64,000 bases of DNA from Diplosphaera chodatii (GCA_032358165.1 JAALGY010000039.1:186001-250000); one strand, 5' to 3'; positions 11,934 to 24,404 are shown, counted from the first letter of the stretch. Numbers and translations are program-made. The notes: generated from the letters alone by a model not told the origin.

Positions 11934-11969
11934 GCCGTCCGACGTTTGGGCTCCCTGCTTCCAACGGCC
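11934..11969 (+). promoter_or_regulatory. Conserved upstream element of ZR5
   Basis: Copy 5, reading GCCGTCCGACGTTTGGGCTC with CTTCCAACGG in place of CTTCCAGCAG. It starts 270 bp before the ATG. Confidence 0.5.
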
Positions 11970-12203
11970 CAAGCCTGGAAGATCATGCAGCACAAAGGCA
12001 GAGCAATGCACAACCGCACTGCGCTCCCTTCCCGTGCGGTCGTCAGCAAGTTTCACCTCTACAGCGTGCAAGATGCTGGTTGTTGCGTCAGTGCGATGTG
12101 ACGATGTGCACGCTTGCTGCCGCTGCCGCAGCCACATCCATGAACACCTGTAGGGGTGCTGACCAGCGTTCCAGCTTGCGCGTGTAGCCGAGAGCGCTTC
12201 AGT

Positions 12204-13390
12204 ATGCTCGGCAGCCTGTACCCAACGCTGCAAACGCTTCGCAGCCATGCGTGTACCCGGCAGAAGCCGCAGTACTGCACTGCGCGCCGCTGCCATCAGC
12301 TCTGTCAGCACCCGCGGCAGAGCTGCAGCCTGTCGCATGCTGCGCCTCGCCAGGGGGCGCCTCACACGCGGGAGTGCCGCTTGCAGGTGAGCATTGTGAG
12401 ACTGCAGTGCGTACTGCATGAGACGTCACGGCATGCAATGGGTGTCACCATGTGGCGATGCCTGCTTGCAGGGCGGCGACACTAGACTGGTCAGATGTGC
12501 GGCAGCACTCGATGAGCAGCTAGAGCAGCCAGGGCAAGTGCCCGAAAAGCGGTGCCTGCGCTGCGGCGACAGGCGCACGCTGTTCTACTTCCCGCTGCGC
12601 ACATCTCAGCCAGATGGCCACTGGGTGCACTGCTACGCCTGCCAGCATGAGCTGCGGCTGGAAGCCAAGCCGCCGAGGCGGTGCGCATAGCATCGCTGGT
12701 CATGTTGCTTGCTGCTGCTTCCGACAGTTTGGCCAACGACCGTGTGTTCAGTGGATGGGCTGCTAGCGTGCACCATGTATGCCGCTCCTCAGTTGCAGCA
12801 AAGAGGAGGTATGTGCTGACTGCCTTGTTGCTGTCTCGATGTACCCCGGTGTGCAACCTGATGCCAGCCAATTCTCGTACAGGCCGGGCAACGATGAACA
12901 TCCACCCTCGCGGGAGCCACAGGTCTGCAGCACCTGCCATATACCTTTGCCGGCGAGGTGGTTTGGGCTGGATCCCATAAAACTGACCGGCCGCCACGGC
13001 AAGTGCATGCCATGCTGTGCGGCGGCAAAGCGCAAGCTCAGCGCCAGGCAACCGCAGCCGCCCCAGCAAAAGCGGTGCTACAAGTGCGAGCAAACCCTGG
13101 ATGCAGCATGCTTCCACCGTCAGCGGCAGTCCACTGATGGGCTGCGCCCTCTGTGCAAACTCTGCACAAGCGCCGCTGCTAAGAGCCGCAAACAGGCTCT
13201 CGTCCGCGTTGAGGTGGCCGAAAAACGTTGCTGGAGGTGTGACGAAGTCAAGCTTGCAGCCGAGTTTTGGCCCAATCAGCGGGGTGTGGATGGACTGGCA
13301 GCTGAATGCAAGGAGTGCGATATCTGCCACAAAAAAGCAGCGCGACAGAAAAGGCAGCAGCAGCGGAGGCAGCAGCAGCAGCAGCAATAG
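12204..13390 (+). CDS. ZR5: four-module zinc-ribbon protein, 3 exons
   Basis: Exons 12204-12386, 12472-12680 and 12883-13390 give 299 residues. Exon 1 is of a second type, starting MLGSLYPTLQTL, with Cys/His at CTRQKPQYC...CHQLC...C...H...C, which could form an extra metal site. Exon 2 is 12 nt shorter than in ZR1. Modules 3 and 4 read CYKCEQTLDAACFHR and CWRCDEVKLAAEFWP. The C-terminus runs into an in-frame CAG/CGG tract encoding polyglutamine and stops at 13388-13390 inside it. ZR8 is its closest relative. Confidence 0.8.
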
Positions 13391-13799
13391 CAGCAGCAGC
13401 CAGCACTACCACAGAAAGCAGCAGACACCAACCACAGAGGTGCAGAGCCATGTGCCTTGCCCACCTACCGTGGATGTGTCATGGTAGCATCTATCCTCTG
13501 AGGTGTGCACAGCTGTCTCACAGTGCCTCCTGCACTACTTTGCATCCAGCTGAGCGTGTGGTCCGACTGCAGACGGCTGATGTGCCGGGTGCGCTCGTGC
13601 GGTGAGGCGCACAGCAGGGAATCAGCCGCCCGACCCAGGGTGAGGGTGCACCCGGCATGGCATCAAGTGCAAAATGTGGACGTGTGCGCAAGTGCTGGAA
13701 CTACCGCCCCACCAGTAGCTTACATGATAGCTGTGAGTGAAAATGCACCGTAGTGCATCGCCCCCCCCTATGCCAGCAGGCATCCATGAGCATCATACC

Positions 13800-14665
13800 A
13801 CGCTGCGGACTGCTGGTGCCTGTAGGTGGGCGGGTGTGGCCCTTCCTTTAGACATCACACTCCTGCCATTCTGCCTGCGGAGCACTCGCAGCAGCCGGCC
13901 GTGCCGCCAGCAGTACCAGCACAACAGCTTTCGTGGCGCTTGCTTCCCATGTGCCATCCACCTCGACACCCCATCCTGCCCGGTGAGCTCAGGTGTCCAA
14001 AGCGATGCAAGCTTGCACTGCTACCTGAACCACCACCGGTACGGCTGTCTGGCATGCCCTGGCCGCTTGCTCTCAGCCAGGGTGGCAGCCATGCAGGAAC
14101 TCTAGGGTGTCTGTCACTACTGGTGAAGATGCAGGGTTTTGAGTCACAGCTGCAGCTTCTGCGGCTGATGTGTTGCTATGACTGTCACTGCAGGACGGCG
14201 GGCATACCTGTTGCTGATGGACACCGCTGCAATTGTGTGCCATGCTGCGGAGTGAGCTGCTGGTCATCGGATCCAAAGGTCCCGACTGGGCCCCAAGGAG
14301 GCCAGAGGGGCGTCTTTCCACAGGTGCCTCACAGGTTTTCAGCAAAACATCTCCGCTCGGCCTGCGAGCTTGACCGCGCTTGCTCAGTAGCAGCAGCTGC
14401 AAGGCTGGCATCCTGCTGCGCAGGCACTAGACAGGTTTAGCAGACCACGCCGCGACCAGCGCTCCCAGCACTGCATGCGTCACGGCTGGCGGCAAGCTCT
14501 GCCTGCATCGCGACGGGAACTGCGGCCGGAGCTGTGCAGCGACCGGGACAGACAGCAGGACCGTGGTACTGGGTGGGCCTGCTGCGGCGGCAGTCCCTGC
14601 TGGCTGACACATGGCGGGCGAAGACTGCAACACAAACGCCCAGCTGACAGCAGGGCGGGCTGGCT
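13800..14665 (+). pseudogene. Acetyl-CoA transporter (AT-1) 3'-end relic after ZR5
   Basis: The first exon relic ends at 13982 before GTGAGCTC. The second starts at 14194 after CACTGCAG and matches the GGASLTLLNTIANMG exon with the frame disturbed. The C-terminal exon relic at about 14490-14645 reads GKLCLHRDGNCG in one frame and WYWVGLLRRQSLLADTW in another, the latter matching WYRVALPQLQAPSADAW of the copy at 27587. It is clearly broken. Confidence 0.55.
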
Positions 14666-15150
14666 TGCAGTAGTCCTGGCCGGGCTGTCGACAGGGTGTG
14701 TGTTAGCGGCATGCCGGCAGCACGAGACAGCCCTCCTGCTGCTCTCAGCACATGAGAGCCAGCAGCTTAGGGCAACAGTGAGGGCAGGCCAATATAATGT
14801 CTGACAAGTTCGTGCAACCCGAAGTGGCGTCAGCAAGCAGCACGCAGCTGAACTGTCGGTGCGTTGCCGGAAGCTGCGCACTCAAGGCGTGCCTTTGCAC
14901 ATTCCAGGAACCGGTCAACCGTGTAGATACGTCTGCAGTGTTCTGCCAGCACACCAGTCTGCCTGTGAACCGTGAACCTGCTGCTGTCTATGGCATGGCA
15001 TAGTATGTGAGCGGCTCAAATGCATCATGGAAATATGAGTGGTGCGCTGGCGGTGGCATCATATGGCAAGCGGTACATCTCGATGCAAGCATGCCGGTGG
15101 CAACAGACTTGGACACACAGCACCCTGCCATGGCTGCACCTGGCCTTGGG

Positions 15151-15186
15151 GCATCCGACGTTTGGGCTCCCTGCTTCCAGCAGCCT
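15151..15186 (+). promoter_or_regulatory. Conserved upstream element of ZR6
   Basis: Copy 6, consensus-like (GCATCCGACGTTTGGGCTCC then CTGCTTCCAGCAGCC), followed by TGGGCGGATCAGCCAGCAC. It starts 269 bp before the ATG. Confidence 0.55.
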
Positions 15187-15419
15187 GGGCGGATCAGCCA
15201 GCACACGCACAATGGGATGCACAATGCACCATACCGCACAGGCAGCATCGCGAATCCAGCTGTCGCGGTCGATAGCAAGCATCACAGACGCAGCGTTCAG
15301 GGCACTGGTGTTGCGATACTGCATGTCTAAGTCCGCGTGGTGACTGCCGCAGCAGCAGGGAAGCAACCTGCAGGGCTGCTCAGTAGCGTTGCAGCTTGTG
15401 ACATCTGAGCGCTTGGAGC

Positions 15420-16816
15420 ATGCTGAGTAGGCTGTTTCCAGCAGGGCTGGCATGTGGCGGCCAGCGCAGCCCGCTGAGCAGGTCGCACTGCCGCGCCATG
15501 CGCCGCCACCAGCTGTTGGTCCCCCCACAGCAGCCCTGCAGCGGGCCACAGCATGCTGCCTGCCACGATGCACGGCACATGAGGCAGCGCCTCGTGGAGG
15601 TGGATCAGGGCTTTGATGCTGGCTCATCCCATGTTCCGACTGGCTGTGGGCGGCGTGCAAGTGCTTGCATCCTATCTCATGCCATCGCCTCTCGCAGGGA
15701 CGCTGCAGTGAGTCAACCAGCTGTGCGGCAGCAGCATCAGTTGACCAGCTAGAGCAGCAGGAGCTGCTGCCAGAGCAGGGACCCACGAAGCGGTGCCTGC
15801 GCTGCGGCGACAGGCGCACGCTGTTCTACTTCCCGCTGCGCAAATCTCAGCCAGACGGCTGGGTGCACTGCTGTGCCTGCCAATACGAGCAGTGGCAGGA
15901 AGTCAGGCCGCACAGGCGGTGCGCACAATGTTCGCTGCTATGCGATTGGTCTCGACTGCCACATGCAACGTGCACGTGATGCAGTCAATACTGAAATACC
16001 CACAATGAATGAGTTGATCATGTGCTGGCGTGCACCCTGGTGTTGCAGCAATTGTCATGAGCTGTCCGCCTGTATGCTCCTTGCTCTACACCCTGAGGTC
16101 TTGCAATCAGCAGCCATACTGCTGGGTGCATGCGATGCAGGCTGCAGAATGATGAGAACCCACCGACAGGAGAGCCGCAGGTCTGCAAGAAGTGCCATGC
16201 ACCCCTGCCGGCGAGGTGGTTCGCGCTGCAGCCCCAGAACATAAGCGGCCGCTGGGGCAGCTGCCTGGCGTGCCGTCTGGCATATCAGCGCGCACTCAGC
16301 TGCAGGAAGCACCAAACGCCTCAGCAGAAGGAGTGCCGGCGGTGCCGTCGGACCCAGGCTGCAGCTTGCTTCTCCCGCAAGAGCACCTCTCCTGACGGGC
16401 TGCAGGGCATATGCAAAGGGTGCGCAAGCACTCAGGTCCGAGACCACAAGCAGGCGCTCATCCAGGTGGCGGTGCCAAGCAAGCGTTGCTGCGAATGCGG
16501 CGTGGAGAAGCCCGCTGCCAGCTTCTCAGCAGCTCCACGAACAGTGGATGGTCTCGAAGCAGCGTGCAAGGAGTGCAAGGTCCGCCACATACAAGCAGCG
16601 CGACAAAAAAGGCAGCAGCAGCGGCAGCAGCAGCAGCCAACAGCACTGCCACACGAAGCAGCAGACACCAACCACAGAGGTGCAGAGCCATGTGCCATGC
16701 CCACCTACCGTGGATGTGTCATGGTAGCATCTATCCACTGCGGTGTGCACAGCTGTCTCACTGTGCCTCCTGCACTACTTTGCATCCGGCTGAGCGTGTG
16801 GTCCGACTGCAGATGA
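15420..16816 (+). CDS. ZR6: four-module zinc-ribbon protein with a long C-terminal tail
   Basis: Exons 15420-15599, 15698-15918 and 16141-16816 give 358 residues. Exon 1 starts MLSRLFPAGLACGG and carries the MRRHQLLVPPQQ block shared by ZR7, ZR9 and ZR12. The intron 1 donor is the weak GTGGATC, where ZR9 has GTGATCA and ZR7 has GTGAGAG, so splicing may be less efficient. After module 4 (CCECGVEKPAASF...CKEC) a KRQQQRQQQQP tract leads into about 55 extra residues, because the stop inside the CAG tract of ZR5 is absent. The extension includes several Cys (PCAMPTYRGCVM, VHSCLTVPPALLC). Whether it is translated or removed by splicing is open. Confidence 0.72.
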
Positions 16817-17039
16817 CTGATGTGCCGGGTGCGCTTGTGCGGTGAGGCGCACAGCAGGAAATCAGCCGCCCGGCCCAGGGTGAGGTGCAACCAGCATGGC
16901 ATCAGGTGCAAATGTGGACGTGTGCACAAGTTATGCAACCACCGCCCCACCAGTAGCTTACATGATAGCTGTGAGTGAAAATGCTGTGAGTGAAAATGCA
17001 CTGTAGTGCATACGCCCCCCTGTGCCAGCAGGCATCCAT

Positions 17040-17910
17040 GAGCATCATACCACGCTGCGGCCTGCTGGTGCCTGTAGGTGGGCAGGTGTGGCCCTTCCTG
17101 TGGACGTCACGCTCCTGCCATCCTGCCTGCGGAGCACTCGCAGCAGCCGGCCTTGCCGCCAGCAGTACCAGCACAACAGCTTTCGTGGCTCTTACTTCCA
17201 TGTGCCATCCGCCTCGACACCCCATCCTGCCCGGTGAGCTCAGGTGTCCAAGGCGATGCAAGCTTGCACTGCTACCTGAACCACCACCAGTACGGCTCTC
17301 TAGCATGCCCTGGCCGGCCGGTTGCTCTCAGGCCAGGGTGTCAGCCAGGCACGAACGTAGGGTGTCTGTCACCACTGGTGAAGATGCAGGGAATAATAAT
17401 CACAGCTGCAGCTTCTGCGCTGATGTGTTGCTATGGCTGTCACTGCAAGGTGGCGGGCATACCTGTTGCTGATGTACACCGTCGCAAGTGTGGCCATGCC
17501 GCGGCCTGAGCTGCTGATCATCGGATCTAAAGGTGGGCCACAAAGGTGTCACAGGCGTCCTTCCACAGGTGCCTCATGGGTTTTCAGCAAAATATCTCCA
17601 CTCGGCCTGCAAGCTTGACCGCGCTTGCTCAGTAGCAGCAGCTGCAAGGCTGGCATCCTGCTGCGCAGGCACTAGACAGGTTTAGCAGACCACGCCGCGA
17701 CCAGTGCCCCCAGCATTGCGTGCGTCACGGCTGGCGGCAAGCTCTGCCTGCATTGTGACAGGCACTGCGGCCGGAGCTGTGCAGCGACCGGGACAGACAG
17801 CAGGACCATAGCACTGGGTGGGCCTGCTGTGGCGGCAGGCGCTGCTGGTGCATGGCGGGACAGACGGCAAACAACCGCCCGGCTGACAGCGGGGCGGGCT
17901 GGCGTGCAGC
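17040..17910 (+). pseudogene. Acetyl-CoA transporter (AT-1) 3'-end relic after ZR6
   Basis: The exon relic ends at 17233 before GTGAGCTC. The next begins near 17451, where the acceptor CTGCAG has become CTGCAAG, and reads AYLLLMYTVASVAMPRPELL, the counterpart of ASLTLLNTIANMGAALPKLA. The C-terminal part lies at about 17690-17900. It is collinear with the relics after ZR5 and ZR8. Confidence 0.55.
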
Positions 17911-18392
17911 AGTCCTGGTCTGGCTGTTGACATGGTTGCGTGTTAGCGGCATGCCGGCAGCACAGAGACAGCCCTCGTGCTGCTGTCAGCACATGAGAGC
18001 CAGAAGCTTAGGGCAATTGTGAGGGCAGGCCAACATGATGTCTGACAAGTTTGTGCAACACAAGCGGCTTCAGCAAGCAGCAGTTAAACCGTAGATGCGT
18101 TGCCGGAGGCTGCGCACTCACGGCGTGTGTATGCACATCCCAGAATCGGTCAACCGTGTAGATACGTCTCCAGTGTTCTGCCTGCACACGCACTAGTCTG
18201 CCTGTGAACCGTGAACCTGCTGCTGTCTATGGCATGGTATGTGGGAGGCTCAGCTGCATCATGGACATGTTAGTGGGGCGCTGGCGGTGGCATCATGGTG
18301 GCAAGCGGTACATCTCAATGCAAGCATGGCATTGGCAACGAACTTGGACACACAGCACCCTGCCTCGGCTGCACCTGGCCTTGGGCCGGGGA

Positions 18393-18427
18393 GCATCCGA
18401 CGTTTGGGCTCCCTGCTTCCAGCAGCC
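18393..18427 (+). promoter_or_regulatory. Conserved upstream element of ZR7
   Basis: Copy 7, consensus core, starting 255 bp before the ZR7 ATG. Confidence 0.5.
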
Positions 18428-18647
18428 TGGGCAGATCAGCCAGCACACGGGATGCACAACGCAGCAGAACGCAGCATCGCAAAATAAGCTATCGTGCTTG
18501 ATAGCAAGCATCACTGACGCAGCGTGCAGGGCATTGCTGTTGCGATACTGCATGTCTAGGTCCGCGTGGTGACTGCCGCAGCAGCAGTAAGCAACCTGCA
18601 GGGCTGCTCAGTAGCGTTGCATCTTGTGACATTCGAGCGCTCGTAGC

Positions 18648-19847
18648 ATGCTGAGCAGACTGTACTCAGCATGGCTGGCATGTGGCGGCCACCGCAGCCC
18701 GCTGAGCAGGCCGCACTGCCGCGTCATGCGGCACCATCAGCTGTTGGTCCCCCCACAGCAGACCAGCGGGCCACAGCATGGCCCCGGCCACGATGCACGG
18801 TACTCGAGGCAGCGCTGCGTGCAGGTGAGAGGGCTCTGATGTTGGCTGATCCCGTGTTCCAATCGGACGTGGGCGGCGTGCAAGTGCTCTCGTTCGATCA
18901 CATCTCATCGCCTCTCGCAGGGACGCTGCAGTGAGTCACTCAGCTGTGCGGCAGCAGCAGCAGCTGAGCAGCCGGAGCAGCAGGAGCTGCTGCCAGACCA
19001 GGGACCCACGAAGCGGTGCCTGCGCTGCGGCGACAGGCGCACGCTGTTCTACTTCCCAGTCCGCAAGTCTCAGACAGACGGCTGGGTGCCTGCTGTGCCT
19101 GCCAATACGAGCAGCGGCAGGAAGTCAGGCCGCCAAGGCGGTGCGCATAGTGTTTGCTGCTTTGCGATTGATCTCGACTGCCACATGCAGCGTGCACGTG
19201 ATGCAGTCAATACTGAAATACCCAACAATGCATGAGTTGATCATGTGCTGGCGTGCACCCTGGTGTTGCAGCAATTGTCATGAGCTGTCCGCCTGTATGC
19301 TCCTTGCTCTACACCCTGAGGTTTTGCAATCAGCAGCCGTACTGCTGGGTGCATGCGATGCAGGCTGAAGAACGATGAGTACCCACCGACAGGAGAGCCG
19401 CAGGTCTGCAAGAAGTGCCATGCACCCCTGCCGGCGAGGTGGTTCGCGCTGCATCCCCAAAACATAACCGGCCGCTGGGGCAGCTGCTTGGCATGCCGTG
19501 CGGCACAACAGCGCGCGTTTAGCCGCAGGGAGCACCACTCGCCTCAGCAGAAGGAGTGCCGGCGGTGCCGTCGGACCCTGGCTGCGACTTGCTTCTCCCG
19601 CCGGAGCAGCTCTCCTGACGGGCTGCAGGGCATATGCAAAGGGTGCGCAAGCACTCAGGTCAGAGACCACAAGCAGGCACTCATCCAGGTGGTGGTGCCA
19701 AGCAAGCGTTGCTGCGACTGTGGCGTGGAGAAGCCAGCTGCCAGCTTCTATGAAGCTCCACGAAAGGTGGATGGTCTCGCCACTCAGTGCAAGGAGTGCA
19801 ACCGCCGGCGCGGCTCTGAGGCGAGGCAACAGCAGCGGGCGGCATGA
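18648..19847 (+). pseudogene. ZR7: zinc-ribbon copy with a 1-nt deletion in exon 2
   Basis: Exons 18648-18824, 18921-19140 and 19374-19847. Exon 2 is 220 nt against 221 in ZR6. At about 19089 it reads TGGGTGCCTGCTG where ZR6 reads TGGGTGCACTGCTG, a loss of one base. This destroys the second Cys pair of module 1 and shifts everything after it. Exon 3 with modules 2-4 is still fully open (ends ARQQQRAA), so the lesion is young or a sequencing error. Exon 1 is intact and ZR6-like, but QQPC is changed to QQTS. Confidence 0.7.
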
Positions 19848-20207
19848 TCGTAGCGGCAGCATTGCTTCGCGCAGGTGCAGTGCCATATGCCCACCCGCTG
19901 TGCAGTTATCTGGTGCCGCCTCTGCAGTACGATGAGCATGATCGTTTTACCTTGCACTGTGCACCGTCTGCCTGGGCTTAGGTAGGTATGTGAGCGTCGT
20001 GGCTCCACCTTGCAGGTGGCCGATGCGCCTCGTGAGCTCGTGCGGTGCGGCGCACTCCACTGGAATGGCCACTTGAATCAGAGTAAGGTGCACATCAGCT
20101 TCTGCACCTGAGGTATCTTTGTGCACACTGCAATGTTGCACAGCTGTGTTTGCATTAGATCGATGTGACGCAGCTTGCACAGAGCAGACGACCTAGTCAC
20201 AGAGGTC

Positions 20208-20850
20208 ACCAGTACGCTCATTCCCATAGGCGCTTAGCAGCTTTTTCCAACATGGTCTGGCACCCTACATGGTGAGCTCACGAGCCGGGACATGCCATGG
20301 GTTGAGCCTGTAAACATTTGCACGTTGCATTCTTGGCATGGGCTGTGATGTGGCAGCTGTTGTCCAGCCCTCTTCCGCCACTGCTGGTGCTGCAGGACGG
20401 GGCATACCTCACGCCGCTGAGCAGCACCCACCGGCATGGGAGCGGCGCTGCCCAAGCTGGCCATCCTTTTGGTGGTGGACCCGTCACCGGCCCCCGCTTG
20501 CTTGGGTGCTTTTGATCAGGTGAAAGGGTCTTCCTTGATTGTCTTCAGGTGCCCATCAGCAACCACCTGCTGCTGGCTGCATGCGTTCCGACAGAGCTTA
20601 TGAGGGGGCGGCTCTTGACCCTACCTGCTGATGTGCAAGCGCCAGACTCAGCACGCCCAGCCGGCCTCGCCGCAGCCGCCGCTCACAACAAGTTGTGCAT
20701 CACGGCCAGCGGCAAGTATCGGCTGCGGCGTGACGGCGGCTACTGTGGCCTAAGCTTTGCAGCGACGGATTGGGCTGGGCAGCGGTCGGGGGTTGCGGCG
20801 CTGGGGCAATGTTACCAGGTGGCCATGCTAGGCGCTGCCGGCCGACACAG
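20208..20850 (+). pseudogene. Acetyl-CoA transporter (AT-1) 3'-end relic after ZR7
   Basis: Near-identical to 10908-11560. The first exon relic ends at 20271, the second spans 20396-20519 (DGAYLTPL), and the third starts at about 20640. Here the acceptor TGTGCAG|GTGCC of the sister copy has become TGTGCAAGCGCC, removing the splice AG. The block reads KYRLRRDGGYCGLSFAA in one frame. Confidence 0.62.
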
Positions 20851-21210
20851 AGCATGCCAAGACGGCGCTTCAGCCAGGGTGACGGCAGGGTTTTGGACTA
20901 AACATGTAGCATTATTCCGCATCTGCTGGAGACAATCAAGTCGACGGCGGTCAGCGTACTCCAATCGTGTCGGCCAGCGAGCATGCTGGTGACCTAGCCT
21001 CTCAGTGCACGCATCAATGTATAACTTGCTGCCCAACATTTGCTGTCTCAGACTGGTATACCGGTACCGCTGCTTACGTGCTGGATCGGTCTGGCGCCAG
21101 CCAAATTGCTACACGGGTTGCCGCCCTAGCACCGAAATCCCGGAACTGCCCGCAGGCAGTGCGAACTGCACCCTGGAGACACGGTGCCTGGGCTGCACTT
21201 GGGCATTGGG

Positions 21211-21245
21211 TCATCCGACGTTTGGGCTCCCTGCTTCCAACAGCC
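21211..21245 (+). promoter_or_regulatory. Conserved upstream element of ZR8
   Basis: Copy 8 (TCATCCGACGTTTGGGCTCC, CTTCCAACAGCC), starting 265 bp before the ATG. Confidence 0.5.
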
Positions 21246-21475
21246 TAAGCGGATCATGCAGCACAAGGCCTGCAGAGCAATGCACATTTGCACAACCGCG
21301 CTGGCGCTCTCCCTTGCAATTGTAAACAGGCACCACCTCCACAGCGTGCAAGTGCTGTTTATAGCGTCACTGCGCTGCGATGGCCGCTCGCTCGCTGCCG
21401 CAGCCGCATCCATGAACATCAGAAGGGGTGCTGACCAGCGTTCCAGCTTGCGCATGCAGCCGAGAGCGCTTCAGC

Positions 21476-22624
21476 ATGCTCGGCAGCCTGTACCCAACGC
21501 TGCAAACGCTTCGCAGCCATGCATGCACCCGGCAGAAGCCGCAGTGCTGCATGGCGCCCCGCCACCATCAGCTCTGTCCGCACCCGCGGCAGAGCTGTAG
21601 CCTGTCGCATGCTGCGCCTCGCCAGGGGGCGCCTCACGCGCGGCAGTGCCGCCTGCAGGTGAGCACTGTAAGACTGCAGTGCGTACTGCATCAGACGTCA
21701 CGGCACGCAATGGGTGTCACCATGGGCCAATGCCTGCCTGCAGATCGGCGACAATAGACTGGTCAGATGTGCGGCAGCACCCAGCGAGCAGCTAGAGCAG
21801 CCACAACAAGGACCCGAAAAGCGGTGCCTGCGCTGCGGCGACAGGCGCACGCTGTTCTACTTCCCGCTGCGCAAATCTCAGCCAGATGGCCACTGGGTGC
21901 ACTGCTACGCCTGCCAGCATGAGCTGCGGCTCGAAGCCAAGCCGCCGAGGCGGTGCGCATAGCATCGCTGATCATGTTGCTTGCTGCTGCATCCGACAGT
22001 TTGGCCAAAGACCGTGTGTTCAGTGAGTGGGCTGCCAGCGTGCACCATGTATGCCACTCTTCAGTTGCAGCAAAGAGGAGGTATGTGCTGACTGCCTTGA
22101 CGCTGTCTCGACGTACCCTGGTGTGCAACCTGATGCCAGCCATCTCTCGTGCAGGCCGGGCGATGATGAACATCCACCCTCGCGGGAGCCGCAGGTCTGC
22201 AGCACCTGCCATAAACCTCTGCCGGCGAGGTGGTTTGGGCTAAATCCCAGAAACCTGAGCGGCCGCAAGGGCAGCTGCATGCCATGCCGTGCGGCGGCAA
22301 GGCGCAAGCTCAGCGCCAGGCAACCGCAGCCGCCCCAGCAGAAGCGGTGCTACAAGTGCGAGCAAACCCTGGATGCAGCATGCTTCCACCGTCAGCGGAA
22401 GTCCGCTGATGGGCTATGTCCTCTGTGCAAACTCTGCAAAAGCGCTGCTGCCAAGAGCCGCAAACAGGCGCTCATCCATGTGGAGGTGCCCGAGAAACGC
22501 TGCTGGAGGTGTAACAGAGTCAGGCCCGCTGCCGAGTTCTGGCCCAATCAGCTGCGTGTGGATGGACTAACAGAGGAATGCAAGGAGTGCAAGGTCCGCC
22601 ACGTACAAGCAGCGCGACAGAAAA

Positions 22625-22661
<37 letters not shown>

Positions 22662-22839
22662 AATAGCACTGCCACACGAAGCAGCAGACACCAACCACAG
22701 AGGTGCAGAGCCGTGTGCCATGCCCACCTACCGTGGATGTGTCATGGTAGCATCTATCCACTGCGGTGTGCACAGCTGTCTCACTGTGCCTCCTGCACTA
22801 CTTTGCATCCGGCTGAGCGTGTGGTCCGACTGCAGATGA
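21476..22839 (+). CDS. ZR8: four-module zinc-ribbon protein, mosaic of ZR5 and ZR6
   Basis: Exons 21476-21658, 21744-21952 and 22155-22839 give 358 residues. From the N-terminus through module 4 it follows ZR5 (MLGSLYPTLQTL start, 209-nt exon 2, CYKCEQTLDAACFHR). From KECKVRHVQAARQ onward it follows ZR6, including the long Cys-containing tail ending in LSVWSDCR. Between them lies an in-frame pure (CAG) run (22627-22661) encoding about 12 glutamines. The change of affinity next to the CAG tract suggests gene conversion or unequal crossing-over there. Confidence 0.78.
22627..22661 (+). repeat. (CAG)n microsatellite, in frame, polyglutamine
   Basis: About eleven uninterrupted CAG units lie inside ZR8 exon 3. 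The equivalent place is CAG/CGG-rich but shorter or interrupted in ZR5 and ZR6. Confidence 0.9.
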
Positions 22840-23049
22840 CTGATGTGCCGGGTGCGCTTGTGCGGTGAGGCGCACAGCAGGAAATCAGCCGCCCGGCCCA
22901 GGGTGAGGTGCAACCAGCATGGCATCAGGTGCAAATGTGGACGTGTATGTGCACAAGTTATGGAACCACCGCCCCACCAATAGCTTACATGATAATTTTG
23001 ACTGAAAATGCACTGTAGTGCATCGGCCCCCCCTATGCCAGCAGGCATC

Positions 23050-23970
23050 CATGAGCATCATACCACGCTGCGGACTGCTGGTGCCTGTAGGTGGGCAGGT
23101 GTGGCCCTTCCTTTAGACATCACACTCCTGCCGTCCTGCCTGCGGAGCACTCGCAGCAGCCGGCCTTGCCGCCAGCAGTACCAGCACAACAGCTTTCGTG
23201 GCGCTTGCTTCCATGCGCCATCCACCTCGACACCCATCCTGCCCGGTGAGCTCAGGTGTCCAAGGCGATGCAAGCTTGCACTGCTACCTGAACCACCACC
23301 AGGTACGGCTGTCTGGCATGCCCTGGCCTGTTGCTCTCAGGCCAGGGTGTCAGCCATGCACGAACGTAGGGTGTCTGTCATTACCGGTGAAGATGCAGGG
23401 TTTTGAGTCACAGCTGCAGCTTCTGCGGCTGATGTGTTGCTATGACTGTCACTGCAGGGTGACGGGCATACCTGTTGCTGATGGACACCGCTGCAATTGT
23501 GTGCCATGCTGCGGCCTGAGCTGCTGATCATCGGATCCAAAGGTCCCGACTGGGCCCCAAGGAGGCCAGAGGGGCGTCCTTCCACAGGTGCCTCATGGGT
23601 TTTCAGCACAATGTCTCCACTCGGCCTGCAAGCTTGACCGCGCTTGCTCAGTAGCAGCAGCTACAAGGCTGGCATCCTGCTGCGCAGGCACTAGACAGGT
23701 TTAGCAGACCACGCCGCGACCAGCGCTCCCAGCATTACGTGCTGGTGGCAAAATCTGCCTGCATCGCGACGGGAACTGCGGCCGGAGCTTTGCAGCCACC
23801 GGGACAAACAGCAGGACCGTGGTACTGGGTGGGCCTGCTGCGGCGGCAGTCGCTGCTGGCTGACACATGGCGAGCAAAGACGGCAGCACACAAATGCCCG
23901 GCTGACAGCAGGGCGGGCTGGCTTGCAGCAGTCCTGGCCGGGCTGTTGACGGGTTGTGTGTTAGCGGCAT
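23050..23970 (+). pseudogene. Acetyl-CoA transporter (AT-1) 3'-end relic after ZR8
   Basis: Collinear with the relics after ZR5 and ZR6. The exon relic ends at 23245 before GTGAGCTC, the next starts at 23458 after CACTGCAG, and C-terminal relic sequence lies at about 23740-23910. The frames are broken. Confidence 0.52.
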
Positions 23971-24404
23971 GCCGGCAGCACGAGACAACCCTCCTGCTGC
24001 TCTCAGCACATGAGAGCCAGCAGCATAGGGGCGGCAGTGAGGGCTGGCCGACATGATGTCTGATAAGTTTGTGCAACACAAAGTGGCGTCAGCAAGCAGC
24101 ACCCGAACCGCAGATGCGTTGCTGGAAGCTGCGCACTCAAGGCGTGCCTTTGCACGTTCCAGGAACCGGCCACCCGTGTAGATACGTCTGCAGTGTTTGA
24201 TCAGCACGCCAGTCTGCCTGTGAGCCGTGATACTGCTGCTGTCTATATATGGCATAGTATGTGGGCGGCTCAAATGCATCATGGACATCTTAGTGGTGCG
24301 CTGGCGGTGACACCATGTGGCAAGCGGCACATCTCAATGCAAGCATGCCGGTGGCAACAGACTTTGACAGGCAGCACCCTGCCATGGCTGCGCCTGGCTT
24401 TGGG

